The notes below the pieces were generated by a model. It ran no database searches and had not been told where the DNA came from. It saw only the letters and a program-made list of their open reading frames with translations. Below are positions 30,294 to 39,211 of a stretch of DNA of 64,000 nt, one piece after another. The DNA is from Undibacterium sp. 5I1. Its GTDB lineage: Bacteria > Pseudomonadota > Gammaproteobacteria > Burkholderiales > Burkholderiaceae_D. The position numbers and the translations under genes were made by a program. The stretch spans positions 107,030 to 171,029 of the forward strand of contig NZ_JAVIWI010000002.1 in the NCBI RefSeq assembly GCF_034314085.1. The letters run 5' to 3'. Position 1 is the first letter of the stretch, and each line of letters opens with the position of its first letter.

Positions 30294-30331
30294 TTGACGT
30301 CCTTGTCCCGTGAGGGAATGTAGGACGTCAA
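30294..30331 (+). terminator. Hairpin after module copy A
   Basis: TTGACGTCC and GGACGTCAA form a 9-bp stem around a 20-base loop that has its own small stem (TCCC/GGGA). The equivalent at 36207-36243 is followed by a T-rich run. Probable terminator of the module. Confidence 0.55.
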
Positions 30332-30426
30332 TCATTTGTATGTTTGCCCTTGACAGAACAATCTAAAAGCGACTCGGCTCACGACCATTACCTTTTGTAT
30401 CACCGTATGAGCCCTTATCATTAGGA

Positions 30427-30450
30427 ACTTATCCAACGCGTAGGAAAAGT
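30427..30450. promoter_or_regulatory. Degenerate copy of the CCAACGCGTTGG-core palindrome
   Basis: The 24 bases match the palindromes at 36338 and 42772 except for two substitutions (ATCC for TTCC, and TAGG for TTGG). It sits at the same place downstream of module copy A as the perfect palindrome downstream of copy B. Confidence 0.6.
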
Positions 30451-30660
30451 GGTGGCGAATGCTATTTCGTTGAGGCTATTACCAGCACTACGTTTTGGTG
30501 ATTTCGTTTATCGTTGTATCACTGCATAAAAATGTGGCAACGAGAAGTCTTGTTGAATTTGTGAGGCACAGACCGCGCTTTTTCAAAGCTAAATCGACTT
30601 ATCCACAACGTTGCCCACTGATTTTGTGGAAAACTTTTGCACACAGCGATGTCCTCATCT

Positions 30661-31484
30661 CTTCCCAATAACGACAATTTCATACAAGACGATACTCATC
30701 AGCTGCAATTTGAATAAATAGCCGTCGTTATTTCTTGGGTAGTGATCAACTGTTTTTCCTACTATACGCAATGGTCGACAAAAATCCTGTCTATGGGTGG
30801 TTTTGCAGCAAAGCTGATATAGTCCTTTTCTAACATCTGATCGCCTTCACCATAATTGAGATTGAGGGCAGATTATTAGCTGCAAGAAAAATTTAATAAT
30901 TGAATGGCAGCTGTCTAAAAATGACTGCACACTATGTACCCAAAGCGGTCATAGCGTATTTGAAAAACAGACATTCGAGGTTCAAGGTCGTATGGTTAAG
31001 CTTCAATTCTGTTGTTCGCAGGTTGGAATCGCTTCATTGGACTTTGGGACGAACTGCTGGTCGCTCGCTGCCGCCTTATATTTCAATCCCGCCGTGGTTA
31101 ATGCGGGCAGCGTATCATTCGCCCAATCAATGTGTTCGGCCTGGCGCTTCCGCAACGAGACACGCATCGTCGGTGGATCAGCAGAAACTGGGTAGACTGC
31201 CAGATCTCCCCCATGCGTTATTCCACCATAACTGCGCGCCGGCCCCTGTCACATGTTCAGGCTACATAGAAACCGGGTTAAGCCACGCGGTGAATTTATC
31301 ATCGGGGATCGTCTTAGGAAGCGTGAACCAATGTGTTCACGCTTCCTTCTGGCGCCTTTTCTCGACCAGAAAGACGGACATGTATTGCGACATAATTCTG
31401 ATCTGGATATCCATACCCTCTCTCGTATACCGGTTGATTTGAAACCGTTGAGTCTGTCAAATAGCGTCCAATATTTACCACCTG
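30661..31484. other. Noncoding stretch with one strong hairpin
   Basis: A frame open for 180 codons at 30900-31442 has no RBS, no protein-like composition and no relative I recognise. At 31317-31346 GGAAGCGTGAAC and its reverse complement form a 12-bp stem with a 6-base loop followed by TTCT. It may be a terminator of a vanished gene. Confidence 0.4.
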
Positions 31485-31651
31485 TCAGCGTCCAAATTTT
31501 TCCACTTTATCGGCTTGTTCAGAACGATTTTTGCTGTGCTTAAATCGGTAAGAATCGTTCCCAGTTTCCAATATATCGCAATGATGCGTAACACGATCAA
31601 GTAATGCCGTAGTCATTTTTGCATCGCCGAACAGGACCACCGCGCCGTCAA
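31485..31651 (-). pseudogene. istB: IS21-family istB, 3' remnant
   Basis: The minus strand reads [35 protein letters not shown], the conserved C-terminal end of IstB helper ATPases. The rest of the gene is replaced by an IS6 fragment. The IS end just beyond contains GTCAGCGTCCAAATTTTTCC, resembling the bases near 53455-53480 next to the istA remnant. Confidence 0.75.
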
Positions 31652-31659
31652 GCGGGTGA

Positions 31660-31883
31660 CCCGGCCGATGCTCAACTTCAAATGTTTTCTCTCTGCTACC
31701 TCCGTGCTTGCAGGTATCGAGCTGATACACATGATCCGCAAGGACTAGTTCGCCGTCGATGACGCTGCACCGATGTCACACGCCGACCAGATCTGTGCGT
31801 TGGCGGGACAAGACCGTCCAGTGTAAGTCGGGGTCATACTCAGCATAAAAAATCCGCGCTTGGCTCAACAACGCGACAGAACC
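31660..31883 (+). mobile_element. IS6-family 3' remnant
   Basis: The plus strand reads [26 protein letters not shown] then a stop, homologous to the end of the IS6 transposase at 25418. After further decayed code (SHADQICALAGQ) it ends with GCGACAGAACC, the inner part of the same terminal repeat. It is a non-functional scar. Confidence 0.7.
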
Positions 31884-31935
31884 CGAAAATTTGTCTGATT
31901 TTTTCTTTGACCGATAAAGATATAATTCATATATC

Positions 31936-32020
31936 GTTATAATAATCGTTACATAAATTAATTATTTTTATTAATTTACTAAATCAATTAACGATATTTT
32001 ATTGTAAAATAATCGTTACA
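31936..32020 (+). promoter_or_regulatory. AT-rich promoter/operator region with repeats before yjjJ
   Basis: ATAATCGTTACAT occurs twice in direct orientation, the second copy overlapping the start codon. Between 31990 and 32017 the arms AACGAT and ATCGTT form an inverted pair about 16 bases apart. The arrangement suggests an operator for autoregulation by the wHTH-bearing product downstream. No SD sequence is evident. Confidence 0.5.
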
Positions 32021-33378
32021 TGAAAATATCTCAATCAGTCATCGAACTTCTTCGTACCTGGCACCGCCAACAATCGGGCGAATTGTTGACGCGACTAGGT
32101 GTGAGCCGGCCATCTTTGATGCGGGCAATTACTGAATTGGGCGATCAAGTCGTTTCTCGTGGACGTGCTCGCCGAACGACTTACGCAGCGCGGCGAGGAG
32201 TTCGCGGTGCTATGGCTCCGCTGATGCTGTATTCCGTCGATACCAAAGGAAAAACGCATGAAGTAGGTCAACTTGAGCCTGTCTATCCGACAGGTTGCGC
32301 AATGGACTTTACTGTACCATTTCCATGGCCACTCGATGACGAAATGAAAGACGGTTGGTTTCGGGGACTGCCTTATCCATTGGCAGATATGCGGCCACAA
32401 GGATTTTTAGGTCGTAATTTTGCGCATCAGTATGCATCTATTCTGCAGGTCGATGACGATGTTACCCGCTGGAGTGAAGATGATGTGTTGCACGTGTTGA
32501 GCACAGTTGGCTTCGATCAACCAGGCAATTACATCTTGGGTGAGCCGGCTTTGCGTCGGTTCTATGATGAACAGCAAAAGTCTGCGAAGTTTCTCGATGA
32601 TGACAACATCATCAATGCATTTCCAGAATTAGCTCAACAGGCGCTTAACTTTGGCGTTGTAGGATCATCAGCTGCGGGAGAATTTCCAAAGTTTACTGCC
32701 CGGCGTATGGGAAAAGAACCCCGGCATGTCATTGTAAAATTCTCAGGATCAGATAATTCGCCACAAGAACAGCGATGGTCAGATTTACTTGTGTGCGAGC
32801 ACCTTGCGCTGAGTGCGATTGCTGACACTCTGAAAGTTCCGGCGGCGAATAGTCGTATTTATCAATTTGGCGGTCGGACATTCTATGAAGTTGATCGATT
32901 CGATCGACACGGGGAAGTCGGACGTTCTGGAGTGTGTAGCTGGCATGAAATCAATTTTGCTCTTTTCGGGAAGACCGGATCATGGTCTGAAGGTGCGAAT
33001 GATTTGTTCGAAAATAACGATATCTCAGAAGACACCCAACATCAGATAAAACTCTTAGAGCACTTCGGTCGTTTAATCGCCAATACCGATATGCATGACG
33101 GCAACCTGGGATTTCGGCCCCATCTTATTCTAGCGCCAGCTTACGATATGCTACCGATGTTCTATGCACCGCAGCGCGGAGTTGAATTGGTTGACCGAAA
33201 ATTTATGCCTCTGTTACCTGCCCCAAGAGATCGGCCAACATGGATAAAAGCAGCGGAAGCAGCTACAGTATTTTGGTACCGTGCAGCAGGTGATCAACGG
33301 ATCAGCGATCACTTTCGTATGATTTCAGCAGCTAACGCAAAACAAATCGATCTTTTGATTAGGTCACAACGCGATTAA
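32020..33378 (+). CDS. yjjJ: HipA-family kinase-like toxin YjjJ
   Basis: 452 aa, the usual length of YjjJ. The first ~60 residues form a winged helix (LLTRLGVSRPSLMRAITELGDQVV) that is specific to this branch and stands in for the separate HipB antitoxin. The kinase-like body carries KFTARR/VIVKFS nucleotide-binding strands, the catalytic-type NTDMHDGNLG loop near residue 355 and the metal-site AYDMLPM about 20 residues later. HipA homologues phosphorylate translation targets such as aminoacyl-tRNA synthetases and cause growth arrest; whether YjjJ does the same is less sure. It has no hipB-like neighbour, consistent with a self-contained or solitary toxin. It is flanked by IS scars and the module repeats. 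Confidence 0.85.
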   Translation: MKISQSVIELLRTWHRQQSGELLTRLGVSRPSLMRAITELGDQVVSRGRARRTTYAARRGVRGAMAPLMLYSVDTKGKTHEVGQLEPVYPTGCAMDFTVPFPWPLDDEMKDGWFRGLPYPLADMRPQGFLGRNFAHQYASILQVDDDVTRWSEDDVLHVLSTVGFDQPGNYILGEPALRRFYDEQQKSAKFLDDDNIINAFPELAQQALNFGVVGSSAAGEFPKFTARRMGKEPRHVIVKFSGSDNSPQEQRWSDLLVCEHLALSAIADTLKVPAANSRIYQFGGRTFYEVDRFDRHGEVGRSGVCSWHEINFALFGKTGSWSEGANDLFENNDISEDTQHQIKLLEHFGRLIANTDMHDGNLGFRPHLILAPAYDMLPMFYAPQRGVELVDRKFMPLLPAPRDRPTWIKAAEAATVFWYRAAGDQRISDHFRMISAANAKQIDLLIRSQRD

Positions 33379-33637
33379 CAATCTGGCAAAAACGGTAGTG
33401 CACTGATAGCCGTTTAAAACTGATCTAGGTAACGCGTCAAGCTCTGGCGCAACTGTGTTGCTTCTCTTCGTAACTGTTCTGTCATTCCGTATTTTGACAC
33501 TTTCCGTCTAAAAATCTGTTGCACCTATGCTTGGCATACTAGTGCACATATCCAAAAAGCCTTGGCGCATAATTTTTTCGGACTACCGACATTTTTTATA
33601 CGAAAGTACAGATATTCTCAATTGTGGAGTGAAACGC

Positions 33638-34405
33638 ATGACTAAGAGAGTAATTGTCACAGGGGGAAGCGGCCTGGCAGGCAAATGGGTCATTGAAGAA
33701 CTGGTTCATCATGGCTACGAAGTACTCAACCTCGACCGCGTACCGATGGAGAAAGCTACCGTAAGGACGCTAATCGCGGATTTGACTGATGCGGGCCAAG
33801 TGTTCAACGCGCTGGCGTCTAGCACGACCGCACACGAGTTCGATGACGACCTAGAACCGAAAACGATCGATGCCATCGTACATTTCGCCGCCATTCCCCG
33901 TGTCTTCCTCACTACTGATAACGAGGTTTTTCGCATTAATGTGATAGCGACTTACAACGTGCTGGATGCGGCGTCGAAGCTTGGTATCAAGAAGGTGATC
34001 ATCGCCTCTAGCGAAACGACATACGGCGTAGTCTTTGCACATCGGCACCGCGATCCAGAATACTTTCCGCTCGACGAACAATATCCCGTCGACCCAACGG
34101 ACAGTTATGCCATGTCGAAGGTCATCAATGAGATCACCGCGAAAGCATTCCATACGCGCAACGGATCGGATATTTATTGCTTTCGCATCGGCAACGTTAT
34201 CGATCCTATTGACTACGAAAAATTTCCTGCTTATTTCAAGGATCCAGGGCTCCGTAAGCGTATTGCTTGGAGCTATATCGATGGAAGAGATTTGGCGATC
34301 GCCTGCCGTCTGGGAATCGAAAAAGATGGGCTGGGATGGGAAGTGATGAATGTGGCTGCCGACGACGTTTCCTCAGACTTACCCACCGCTGTCAACTCCC
34401 ACTAA
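33638..34405 (+). pseudogene. NAD-dependent sugar-nucleotide epimerase/dehydratase, C-terminus truncated
   Basis: The ATG at 33638 has GGAG 8 bases upstream; the open frame extends to 33527 but that part lacks protein character. The protein starts RVIVTGGSGLAGKWVIEEL, a GxxGxxG Rossmann motif, and has SSETTYG and YAMSKVINE (YxxxK catalytic pair) of extended short-chain dehydrogenases. Relatives continue about 40-60 residues after NVAADDVSSDLPT; here the sequence switches into the antisense of the small membrane-protein gene before module copy B. It probably lost function when the module inserted. Confidence 0.75.
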
Positions 34406-34541
34406 AAAGATCGTCGTTCCGCTTCCGTACGGCATGTTCATGACAAAGTCCGCGGATACAACCAACCAGTAAATAAAGTCCGTAGAGACCACAGAGGGTC
34501 TGCAAACTTAGTATCCCTATCGCTAATAAACTCAAATTCAT
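34392..34541 (-). CDS. 49-aa single-span membrane protein (module copy B)
   Basis: MNLSLLAIGILSLQTLCGLYGLYLL... then VGCIRGLCHEHAVRKRNDD. It is homologous to the 43-aa protein at 28423-28554 and placed the same way relative to its module. One membrane span with a basic cytoplasmic tail is predicted. Its 3' end overlaps the truncated epimerase frame, marking the recombination junction near 34380. Function unknown. Confidence 0.6.
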   Translation of the reverse strand: MNLSLLAIGILSLQTLCGLYGLYLLVGCIRGLCHEHAVRKRNDDLFSGS

Positions 34542-34995
34542 ATCGTTCTTTCTTAAAAGATTCTGCACGCTAAAAGAATAGCTTAGGCGAAATCTAGTCC
34601 GAGTCTAGATCTATTTTTTTAGAGGTCACCCAATTAACGTTGAATTTCATTTACGCGTCTTAATTTAGGCTGATTTGGCTCATGCTCTATATCGGAGTAC
34701 TTCTCTCCCCTACAGCCTTGCTTATTGATTTCTTTCTCAGTTCATCTGCTGATATCTGCTTTTTCAATGAGATATTCACTCTTCATCTAAGCAACCAATC
34801 CACCCACAGTTGTTCAATTTTCCGCAATTTGACAAGACGCTTTTATATGGGACTCTGAGCTTATTGAGCGATCGATTTCAACGGGCGATCTTTGAAATCA
34901 TTGACCTCAATGTGATGGGCAGTCTCGGTCATTCCCTTCGACCTGCAATCACTCTGCACTACCAGATCGCATTTTTATTCTTCTGAAAGTGGATT

Positions 34996-35331
34996 ATGAA
35001 ATTATTCTTAAAAACAGTATTGGCTCTTGGTATCTTTTTAAATTGTCTCACCGGATGTCAGGCACCCGAGTCTGAATCGGGGACTGCCTTTGTCGGGCAT
35101 TGGCAAGATCGAGAGAAGTCGGGTAACAAGCTCGAGATTGTTAAAAATGATGCGCATTTTATCGTGAGACAAACCACCACCTACTGTTTCGATCATTGCA
35201 CCCGTAATTATCCGGCGGTGATGAAAGACGGCACCTTAGAAATACGGAATGGATTGTCGTTATTTTTGACGATCGATAAACAGACCGGCTTTTTGATCTA
35301 CGACGGACGTGACTATCAGCGCGTTCGATAA
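34996..35331 (+). CDS. Lipoprotein of unknown function (module copy B)
   Basis: 111 aa. Signal sequence with lipobox LTGC; then the same small domain as at 29081 (FVGHWQDREKSGNKLEIVKND, CFDHCTRNYPA). Differences include QTTTYCF for KTTIYCF and LIYDGRDY for LICDGRDY. A GTGGATT stretch precedes the ATG and no strong SD is visible. It heads an operon-like run of four genes. Confidence 0.75.
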   Translation: MKLFLKTVLALGIFLNCLTGCQAPESESGTAFVGHWQDREKSGNKLEIVKNDAHFIVRQTTTYCFDHCTRNYPAVMKDGTLEIRNGLSLFLTIDKQTGFLIYDGRDYQRVR

Positions 35332-35394
35332 ACGCACTTAGTCCCCTTCCCTATTCAATTATTGTCGTTCGCTTATTCAAAAAGGAAATACAAA

Positions 35395-35673
35395 ATGAAC
35401 CATCTCTATGGAATAGTGCTGTACGCCGTTGTGATCTGCGTTATTGGGTATGTGTGGTACCAAGGATCGGTCGCGGGACCTCATCGGGACTGGCTATCTC
35501 GACCGACCTTGGAAGAGTATTGGAAGGAGCATCCAGAATGTAGGACACGCTCTGGGACACAGTGCTATCACTGCCATTCGCGCGCTATCCGGCAATACGG
35601 CTGGAGTAATCGCTCAGATTATCGCCGGTACTTTCAGTGCAACCAATGTAACCGCACGCTCTACCGCAGCTAG
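35395..35673 (+). CDS. Membrane-anchored zinc-ribbon protein (module copy B)
   Basis: 92 aa; AAAAGGAAA precedes the ATG. One N-terminal transmembrane segment (YGIVLYAVVICVIGYVWY), a GPHRDW linker, and CYHCHSRAIRQYGWSN...YFQCNQCNRTLYR with two CxxC pairs. The spacing matches copy A exactly. The ribbon would face the cytoplasm or periplasm depending on orientation; charge distribution does not settle it. Confidence 0.75.
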   Translation: MNHLYGIVLYAVVICVIGYVWYQGSVAGPHRDWLSRPTLEEYWKEHPECRTRSGTQCYHCHSRAIRQYGWSNRSDYRRYFQCNQCNRTLYRS

Positions 35674-35723
35674 GTGAGGAATTCCTGATTCTATTCAACG
35701 AGCTTTAATTAAGGAGAAGACAT

Positions 35724-35933
35724 ATGCTGATCTTAGTGACACGTTTTGTGCTGTTTGGCTGTAAATTATTTTGTGCGATTTTTATTGGAGCTTGGCAGGC
35801 ATCAGTAGCCGCTCATGCGCAAGTGCAAGAGCCTGGATGGCGAGGACTTTGGCGATTTACGCTTCGTGCCTATTTTTCACCTTTAGGGGGTGCGATTGAG
35901 GAGGTGAAGCAGCAATGGCGGCGAGGACTCTGA
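35724..35933 (+). CDS. 69-aa membrane-associated protein (module copy B)
   Basis: AAGGAG lies 7 bases before the ATG. An N-terminal hydrophobic segment (VTRFVLFGCKLFCAIFIGAW) is followed by EPGWRGLWRFTLRAYFSPLGG and a basic tail. Copy A of this gene has lost its ATG. No family recognised. The segment RAYFSPLGGAIEEVKQQWRRG could form an amphipathic helix on the membrane. Confidence 0.6.
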   Translation: MLILVTRFVLFGCKLFCAIFIGAWQASVAAHAQVQEPGWRGLWRFTLRAYFSPLGGAIEEVKQQWRRGL

Positions 35934-35977
35934 GATCTTGTTGTCTGTAATTGAAAATTAACTTATGGAGGTACACA

Positions 35978-36190
35978 ATGCGTATCGTGAATGGTTGGGT
36001 CGAGTTTGAAGAGCAGGAACAAGCGTGCTGGGAAACTTTGCTAGAGCGCAAACTCGGTGCAATAACGCCGACTTTACTACGGGAATTAGGAGAAAGTCGT
36101 GTCAGGGAGCTCACCGATGAGGGTTATCTCATGTGGGCCAAAATGGCGGCGCAACAGGTGAGTGATATTCCTAACTCTGTTCTACAATAG
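35978..36190 (+). CDS. 70-aa soluble protein of unknown function (module copy B)
   Basis: The ATG preceded by TGGAG is used rather than the longer frame from 35951, because copy A begins at the matching codon. It reads MRIVNGWVEFEEQEQACWETLLERKLGAITPTLLRELGESRVREL.... Strong conservation with copy A implies a shared function. Last gene of the run. Confidence 0.7.
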   Translation: MRIVNGWVEFEEQEQACWETLLERKLGAITPTLLRELGESRVRELTDEGYLMWAKMAAQQVSDIPNSVLQ

Positions 36191-36206
36191 CTCTTTGGAG
36201 TCGTAT

Positions 36207-36243
36207 TTGACGTCCTCGTTTCCGGCGGGAATGTGGACGTTAA
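36207..36243 (+). terminator. Hairpin terminator after module copy B
   Basis: TTGACGTCC pairs with GGACGTTAA (one G-T pair), and TTATTTTTC follows. It is the counterpart of the stem at 30294. Confidence 0.6.
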
Positions 36244-36337
36244 TTATTTTTCTGTTTGCCTTTGATAGAACAATCTAAAAGCGACGGACTCACTACCAAT
36301 ACTTTTGGTATTAGCGTAAAAGTTTTTATCGTAAGGA

Positions 36338-36361
36338 ACTTTTCCAACGCGTTGGAAAAGT
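36338..36361. promoter_or_regulatory. Perfect 24-bp palindrome, core CCAACGCGTTGG
   Basis: The arms ACTTTTCCAACG and CGTTGGAAAAGT are perfect inverses with no loop, the form of a dimeric protein binding site rather than a terminator. Also present at 42772-42797 and, degenerate, at 30427-30450. Confidence 0.75.
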
Positions 36362-36462
36362 GGTGATGAAATCTATTTCGCGTATAGTGGCACCATTGCT
36401 TAAAAATGTAGCAATGAATAATCGCTTTAAATTTATTAGGTGTAGACCGCACTTTTTCAACG

Positions 36463-36696
36463 TCAGGTCGACTTATCCACAGCGTTTCCCACTGATTTTG
36501 TGGAGAACTTTTCCCTGTAGTGATGTGCTAACTTTCTTGCCACCATCACCATGAGGAATAGACCGACCGTGATCAGCGGTAATTTGACTTGCATCCACGT
36601 TGCATTGCTATTGATGATGAAGACAACAAACGTGAATGCGAGGAGCAATGTCCATAATTGCGTGGTAATCCACAATACGTGTTTAAGCCTGTTCAT
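36463..36696 (-). CDS. Small two-span membrane protein
   Basis: 77 aa with two hydrophobic spans (WITTQLWTLLLAFTFVVFII; LPLITVGLFLMVMVA) and a basic tail. Its ATG overlaps the end of the integrase gene by 14 bases, suggesting translational coupling. The 3' end lies within module copy B, and the matching tail is found as a remnant after copy A. Function unknown. Confidence 0.55.
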   Translation of the reverse strand: MNRLKHVLWITTQLWTLLLAFTFVVFIINSNATWMQVKLPLITVGLFLMVMVARKLAHHYREKFSTKSVGNAVDKST

Positions 36697-37849
36697 GGTT
36701 TTGCTCCAGATCTTTGAGTCGTTTGTAGAGATAGCTGCGTGAGCAGCCCAGTTGCTCAGCTGCTTTCATCTTATTGCCCTCAGAAGTTTGCAAAGCCGCG
36801 AGAACCTGCTCATTTGTCAGGTCTTTTGAGGTTTTGGTTTTCATTGTCGCGTGACTGCCAATGTATGCATTGGCTTTGCTGGCTATGGAGTGTCCGGCAT
36901 GTTCGGTAATAATTTGGCGGGCGGCTGCAAGGATATCTTGGGCTGGTTTTTCGCCACCACGCACTGCACTGTCCAACCCCGTTAAATTTTTATACAGATT
37001 GTTGAGATATTGTGCGCGCAAGCCGTGTGCTGTTATACCCAAGCCCTCTTTGGTAATGCCATGTTTTCCTAGTACATAGTAATAATGACTTTTCCATCTT
37101 TTGAGCGAGTACTCCGCTGGAATTGTCGTTTTAGATTTATTGTTAATATAGTTTTTGGCTATCTCGATAATGGCCAGTTGGGATTCGTCATCGATTTTAA
37201 ACTTACGTGGTCGTCCCCCCTTGGTTCCATCTTCGACCTGGAGGTAGGTCTCACCGAATAGACGCATGACGGTGTCATAGGGTCGCATGAGCATACTTTC
37301 TTCTGCGCGCACGCCAAAGGTAATTTGCAACATGAGTTGAATACCGATGTGTTTATTCTCCATGGCGATCCGGCCAATTAATGCATTAACGTCGATGCCG
37401 TGCGACTCCCATGACTTGTCTTCTATGACAATCCCGGTCCTTTTCGGTAATTCGGCTAATGATGGATAGCTATCTGGATCTTTGACGATGTTGGCTTTTT
37501 TTAACCAACTCGCCAAGGTCGCCAAGTAAGTGAGCTTATTTTCAATCGTGCCGCGTGTTTGTTTTTTTGCGACCCAGTGGTCTACTAAAAATTGAATATG
37601 TTTTTCTTTGAGATTATCCAAACTTTTAATTTCAAACTTACCAATGGTGTACATCTCTTCTATCGCGGCGGTAATGCAAAGGCAACGCAAACGCTGTGTT
37701 TTGATACCCAGAGCCGCTTTGCTAATACGTGTCTTGCTATGTGCTATGTGAATATTTTTCGAGAATAGTTTGCTCAGTTCATTTTTAATCGCCTGCGGCA
37801 ATTTGGACCTCTCAACGTCATGCGTATGCTCATAAGTAACGGCCATCAT
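36683..37849 (-). CDS. Phage-type tyrosine integrase with C-terminal Fis-like HTH
   Basis: 388 aa. The catalytic core shows Arg I in FGVRAEESMLM (near residue 200), HGLRAQYLN (His-x-x-Arg), EHAGHS and the Tyr in ASKANAYIGSH, in correct order, so it should be active. This resembles the integrase family with paired N-terminal and catalytic domains found on phages and plasmids. After the tyrosine the protein carries an extra ~40 residues, LTNEQVLAALQTSEGNKMKAAEQLGCSRSYLYKRLKDLE, that look like a Fis-type helix-turn-helix. Two adjacent ATGs are possible starts after AGGGGA. The neighbouring small membrane protein is coupled to it. Confidence 0.85.
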   Translation of the reverse strand: MMAVTYEHTHDVERSKLPQAIKNELSKLFSKNIHIAHSKTRISKAALGIKTQRLRCLCITAAIEEMYTIGKFEIKSLDNLKEKHIQFLVDHWVAKKQTRGTIENKLTYLATLASWLKKANIVKDPDSYPSLAELPKRTGIVIEDKSWESHGIDVNALIGRIAMENKHIGIQLMLQITFGVRAEESMLMRPYDTVMRLFGETYLQVEDGTKGGRPRKFKIDDESQLAIIEIAKNYINNKSKTTIPAEYSLKRWKSHYYYVLGKHGITKEGLGITAHGLRAQYLNNLYKNLTGLDSAVRGGEKPAQDILAAARQIITEHAGHSIASKANAYIGSHATMKTKTSKDLTNEQVLAALQTSEGNKMKAAEQLGCSRSYLYKRLKDLEQNHEQA

Positions 37850-38780
37850 TTTCCCCTGTATGGAGTGGTTAAGTAAATCTTTGCAACTTAACGCCTTGCA
37901 GGGCGGCCTCCGGCAGGTCCAGGACTCTTTAGCGATAAACTTGGCTCTCTAATACTGGCTGGCACCCGTACTAGAAACGACTCACGTCGTCATTCAACCT
38001 GCTTTGCAATTCATCAAACCAATTTCATTTACCCAAAACTTCATTACTGCCACGTCACTTTTTCTCGGAAGCTCCAGAGGAGACATTCATCTATAAGCGC
38101 TGCGCGTAACTCTATTTATGGGGTGAAAACAGCTTGGTTGCACCAATTCTGCAAATCCAATGATCCTTCTGCTTTTTGGAGAAAGGTAGCAACACCTTGT
38201 TATTGAATGGCACAAACAGTCTTAAGGCTGACCGCCCTTACTGAATGTGGGATACCTCATAAACCTTCATAAAAACGCACTCGATTGTGGTCTTTTTCCG
38301 GTTTATGTCACCCTGAGACGGGTAATTAGGCATCCTAAGTTTTTATGGTCTTTGTAGTCGGGATTGTGCCTTTAGAGTCGGCTTCATACCCTGCAAGACT
38401 CTAAAACAACCGTCTAAGCCAATGTTTATCACTGTTCTGTCGTCCTCAGTCTTTAGTCTTCTAAGTTGCTGTTTTTATTAAAAAAATTCACGTCGTAAAA
38501 TTGAGGTGAATACAGTCAACTGAGAAACTAAAACCGGAACAACTTTTTGCGGGCGTTGCGCCCTATGTCGATGCTAGTTTCCTAGCGTTGATTCAAATTC
38601 TGTGCTGCTGCTGATGATGATAGATAGCACTGTGGGAAGTTAATTAACTATATGCATAGCCATTTCTCACGTCTTTTACGACTTCTACTTTTCTGAAATC
38701 AAAGTCATCACACTAGAAACTCGGACGTAATATTTTTTGCATTGATGTTTGACAATCAAACATCCGCTTTGAATTGAGAA
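37850..38780. other. Noncoding region ahead of the partition centromere
   Basis: About 930 bases with no plausible gene. It includes the integrase promoter. I see no strong inverted repeat or RNA gene; some short T-rich stretches occur near 38460-38490. Confidence 0.35.
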
Positions 38781-39026
38781 CCACGACTTAATCACGGCTT
38801 AACCACTTGTTTGAAGAAGCAACCTCCCCCTTGAACTCAGAATCACGGCTTATTCACGGCATATTCACGGCTTAATCACTGGTTTGAAGAAGCAAGTTCC
38901 ACTTGAACTCATAACCACGGCTTAATCACGGCGTAACCACGGCTTATTCACGGCTTAATCACTGGTTTGAAGAAGCAATTTCCCCTTGGACTCAGAACCA
39001 CGACTTAATCACGACTTAACCGCTGG
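38781..39026. repeat. 11-bp iteron array, candidate parC centromere of the ParM-type partition locus
   Basis: Units of the form YCACGGCTTAW occur at exact 11-bp spacing in four blocks of 2, 3, 4 and 2 units, each block closed by a partial unit (YCACTTG/YCACTGG/CCGCTGG) and a TTTGAAGAAGCAA spacer. Eleven full units in all. In plasmid R1 the parC site is likewise built of 11-bp direct repeats upstream of parM, where ParR binds one face of the helix. The position, 185 bases before the ParM-like gene, fits that role and probably also autoregulation. Confidence 0.8.
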
Positions 39027-39211
39027 TTCTTCTAAATCAAGTCAAATTTAGGTAGTGAAACACGGAATAACAGGACGGTAGTCCGTGATTCAATACACAT
39101 ACAAACATTTCAAGCCAATAACCCGGAGCAAATTAAGGGTTCCAATGGCTTTGCGTAAACGAATCAATTAATTCGTTTTTTAAATAATGATTACTATCAA
39201 AGGAAACCTCA

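Larger units (their letters stand above)
28893..30660 (+). repeat. Small-gene module, copy A
   Basis: This segment is homologous along its length to 34813-36515. It holds, in order, a conserved leader, a lipoprotein gene, a zinc-ribbon membrane-protein gene, a small amphipathic ORF, a 70-aa gene, a hairpin, a palindrome, and the remnant tail of a membrane-protein gene (near 30595-30660, ending in the same FSTKSVGN-VDKS code as the gene at 36463). Both copies point the same way and are 5.9 kb apart. Confidence 0.85.
34813..36515 (+). repeat. Small-gene module, copy B
   Basis: Direct repeat of 28893-30660 with base differences spread along its length. All four ORFs are intact here. The leader (34813-34995) is as well conserved as the genes, so it probably carries a shared promoter or regulatory element. 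The end of the copy runs into the 77-aa membrane-protein gene, which is complete only on this side. Confidence 0.85.

Noticed and set aside
30900..31442. 180-codon plus-strand frame
   Set aside because: No RBS, no domain and composition of noncoding DNA; lies in an IS-scarred region.
33527..33637. N-terminal extension of the epimerase frame
   Set aside because: The Rossmann motif begins directly after the ATG at 33638, which has a good RBS.
38781..39026. CRISPR-like spaced repeats
   Set aside because: The units are 11 bp, contiguous and without unique spacers or cas genes; they fit a partition centromere.
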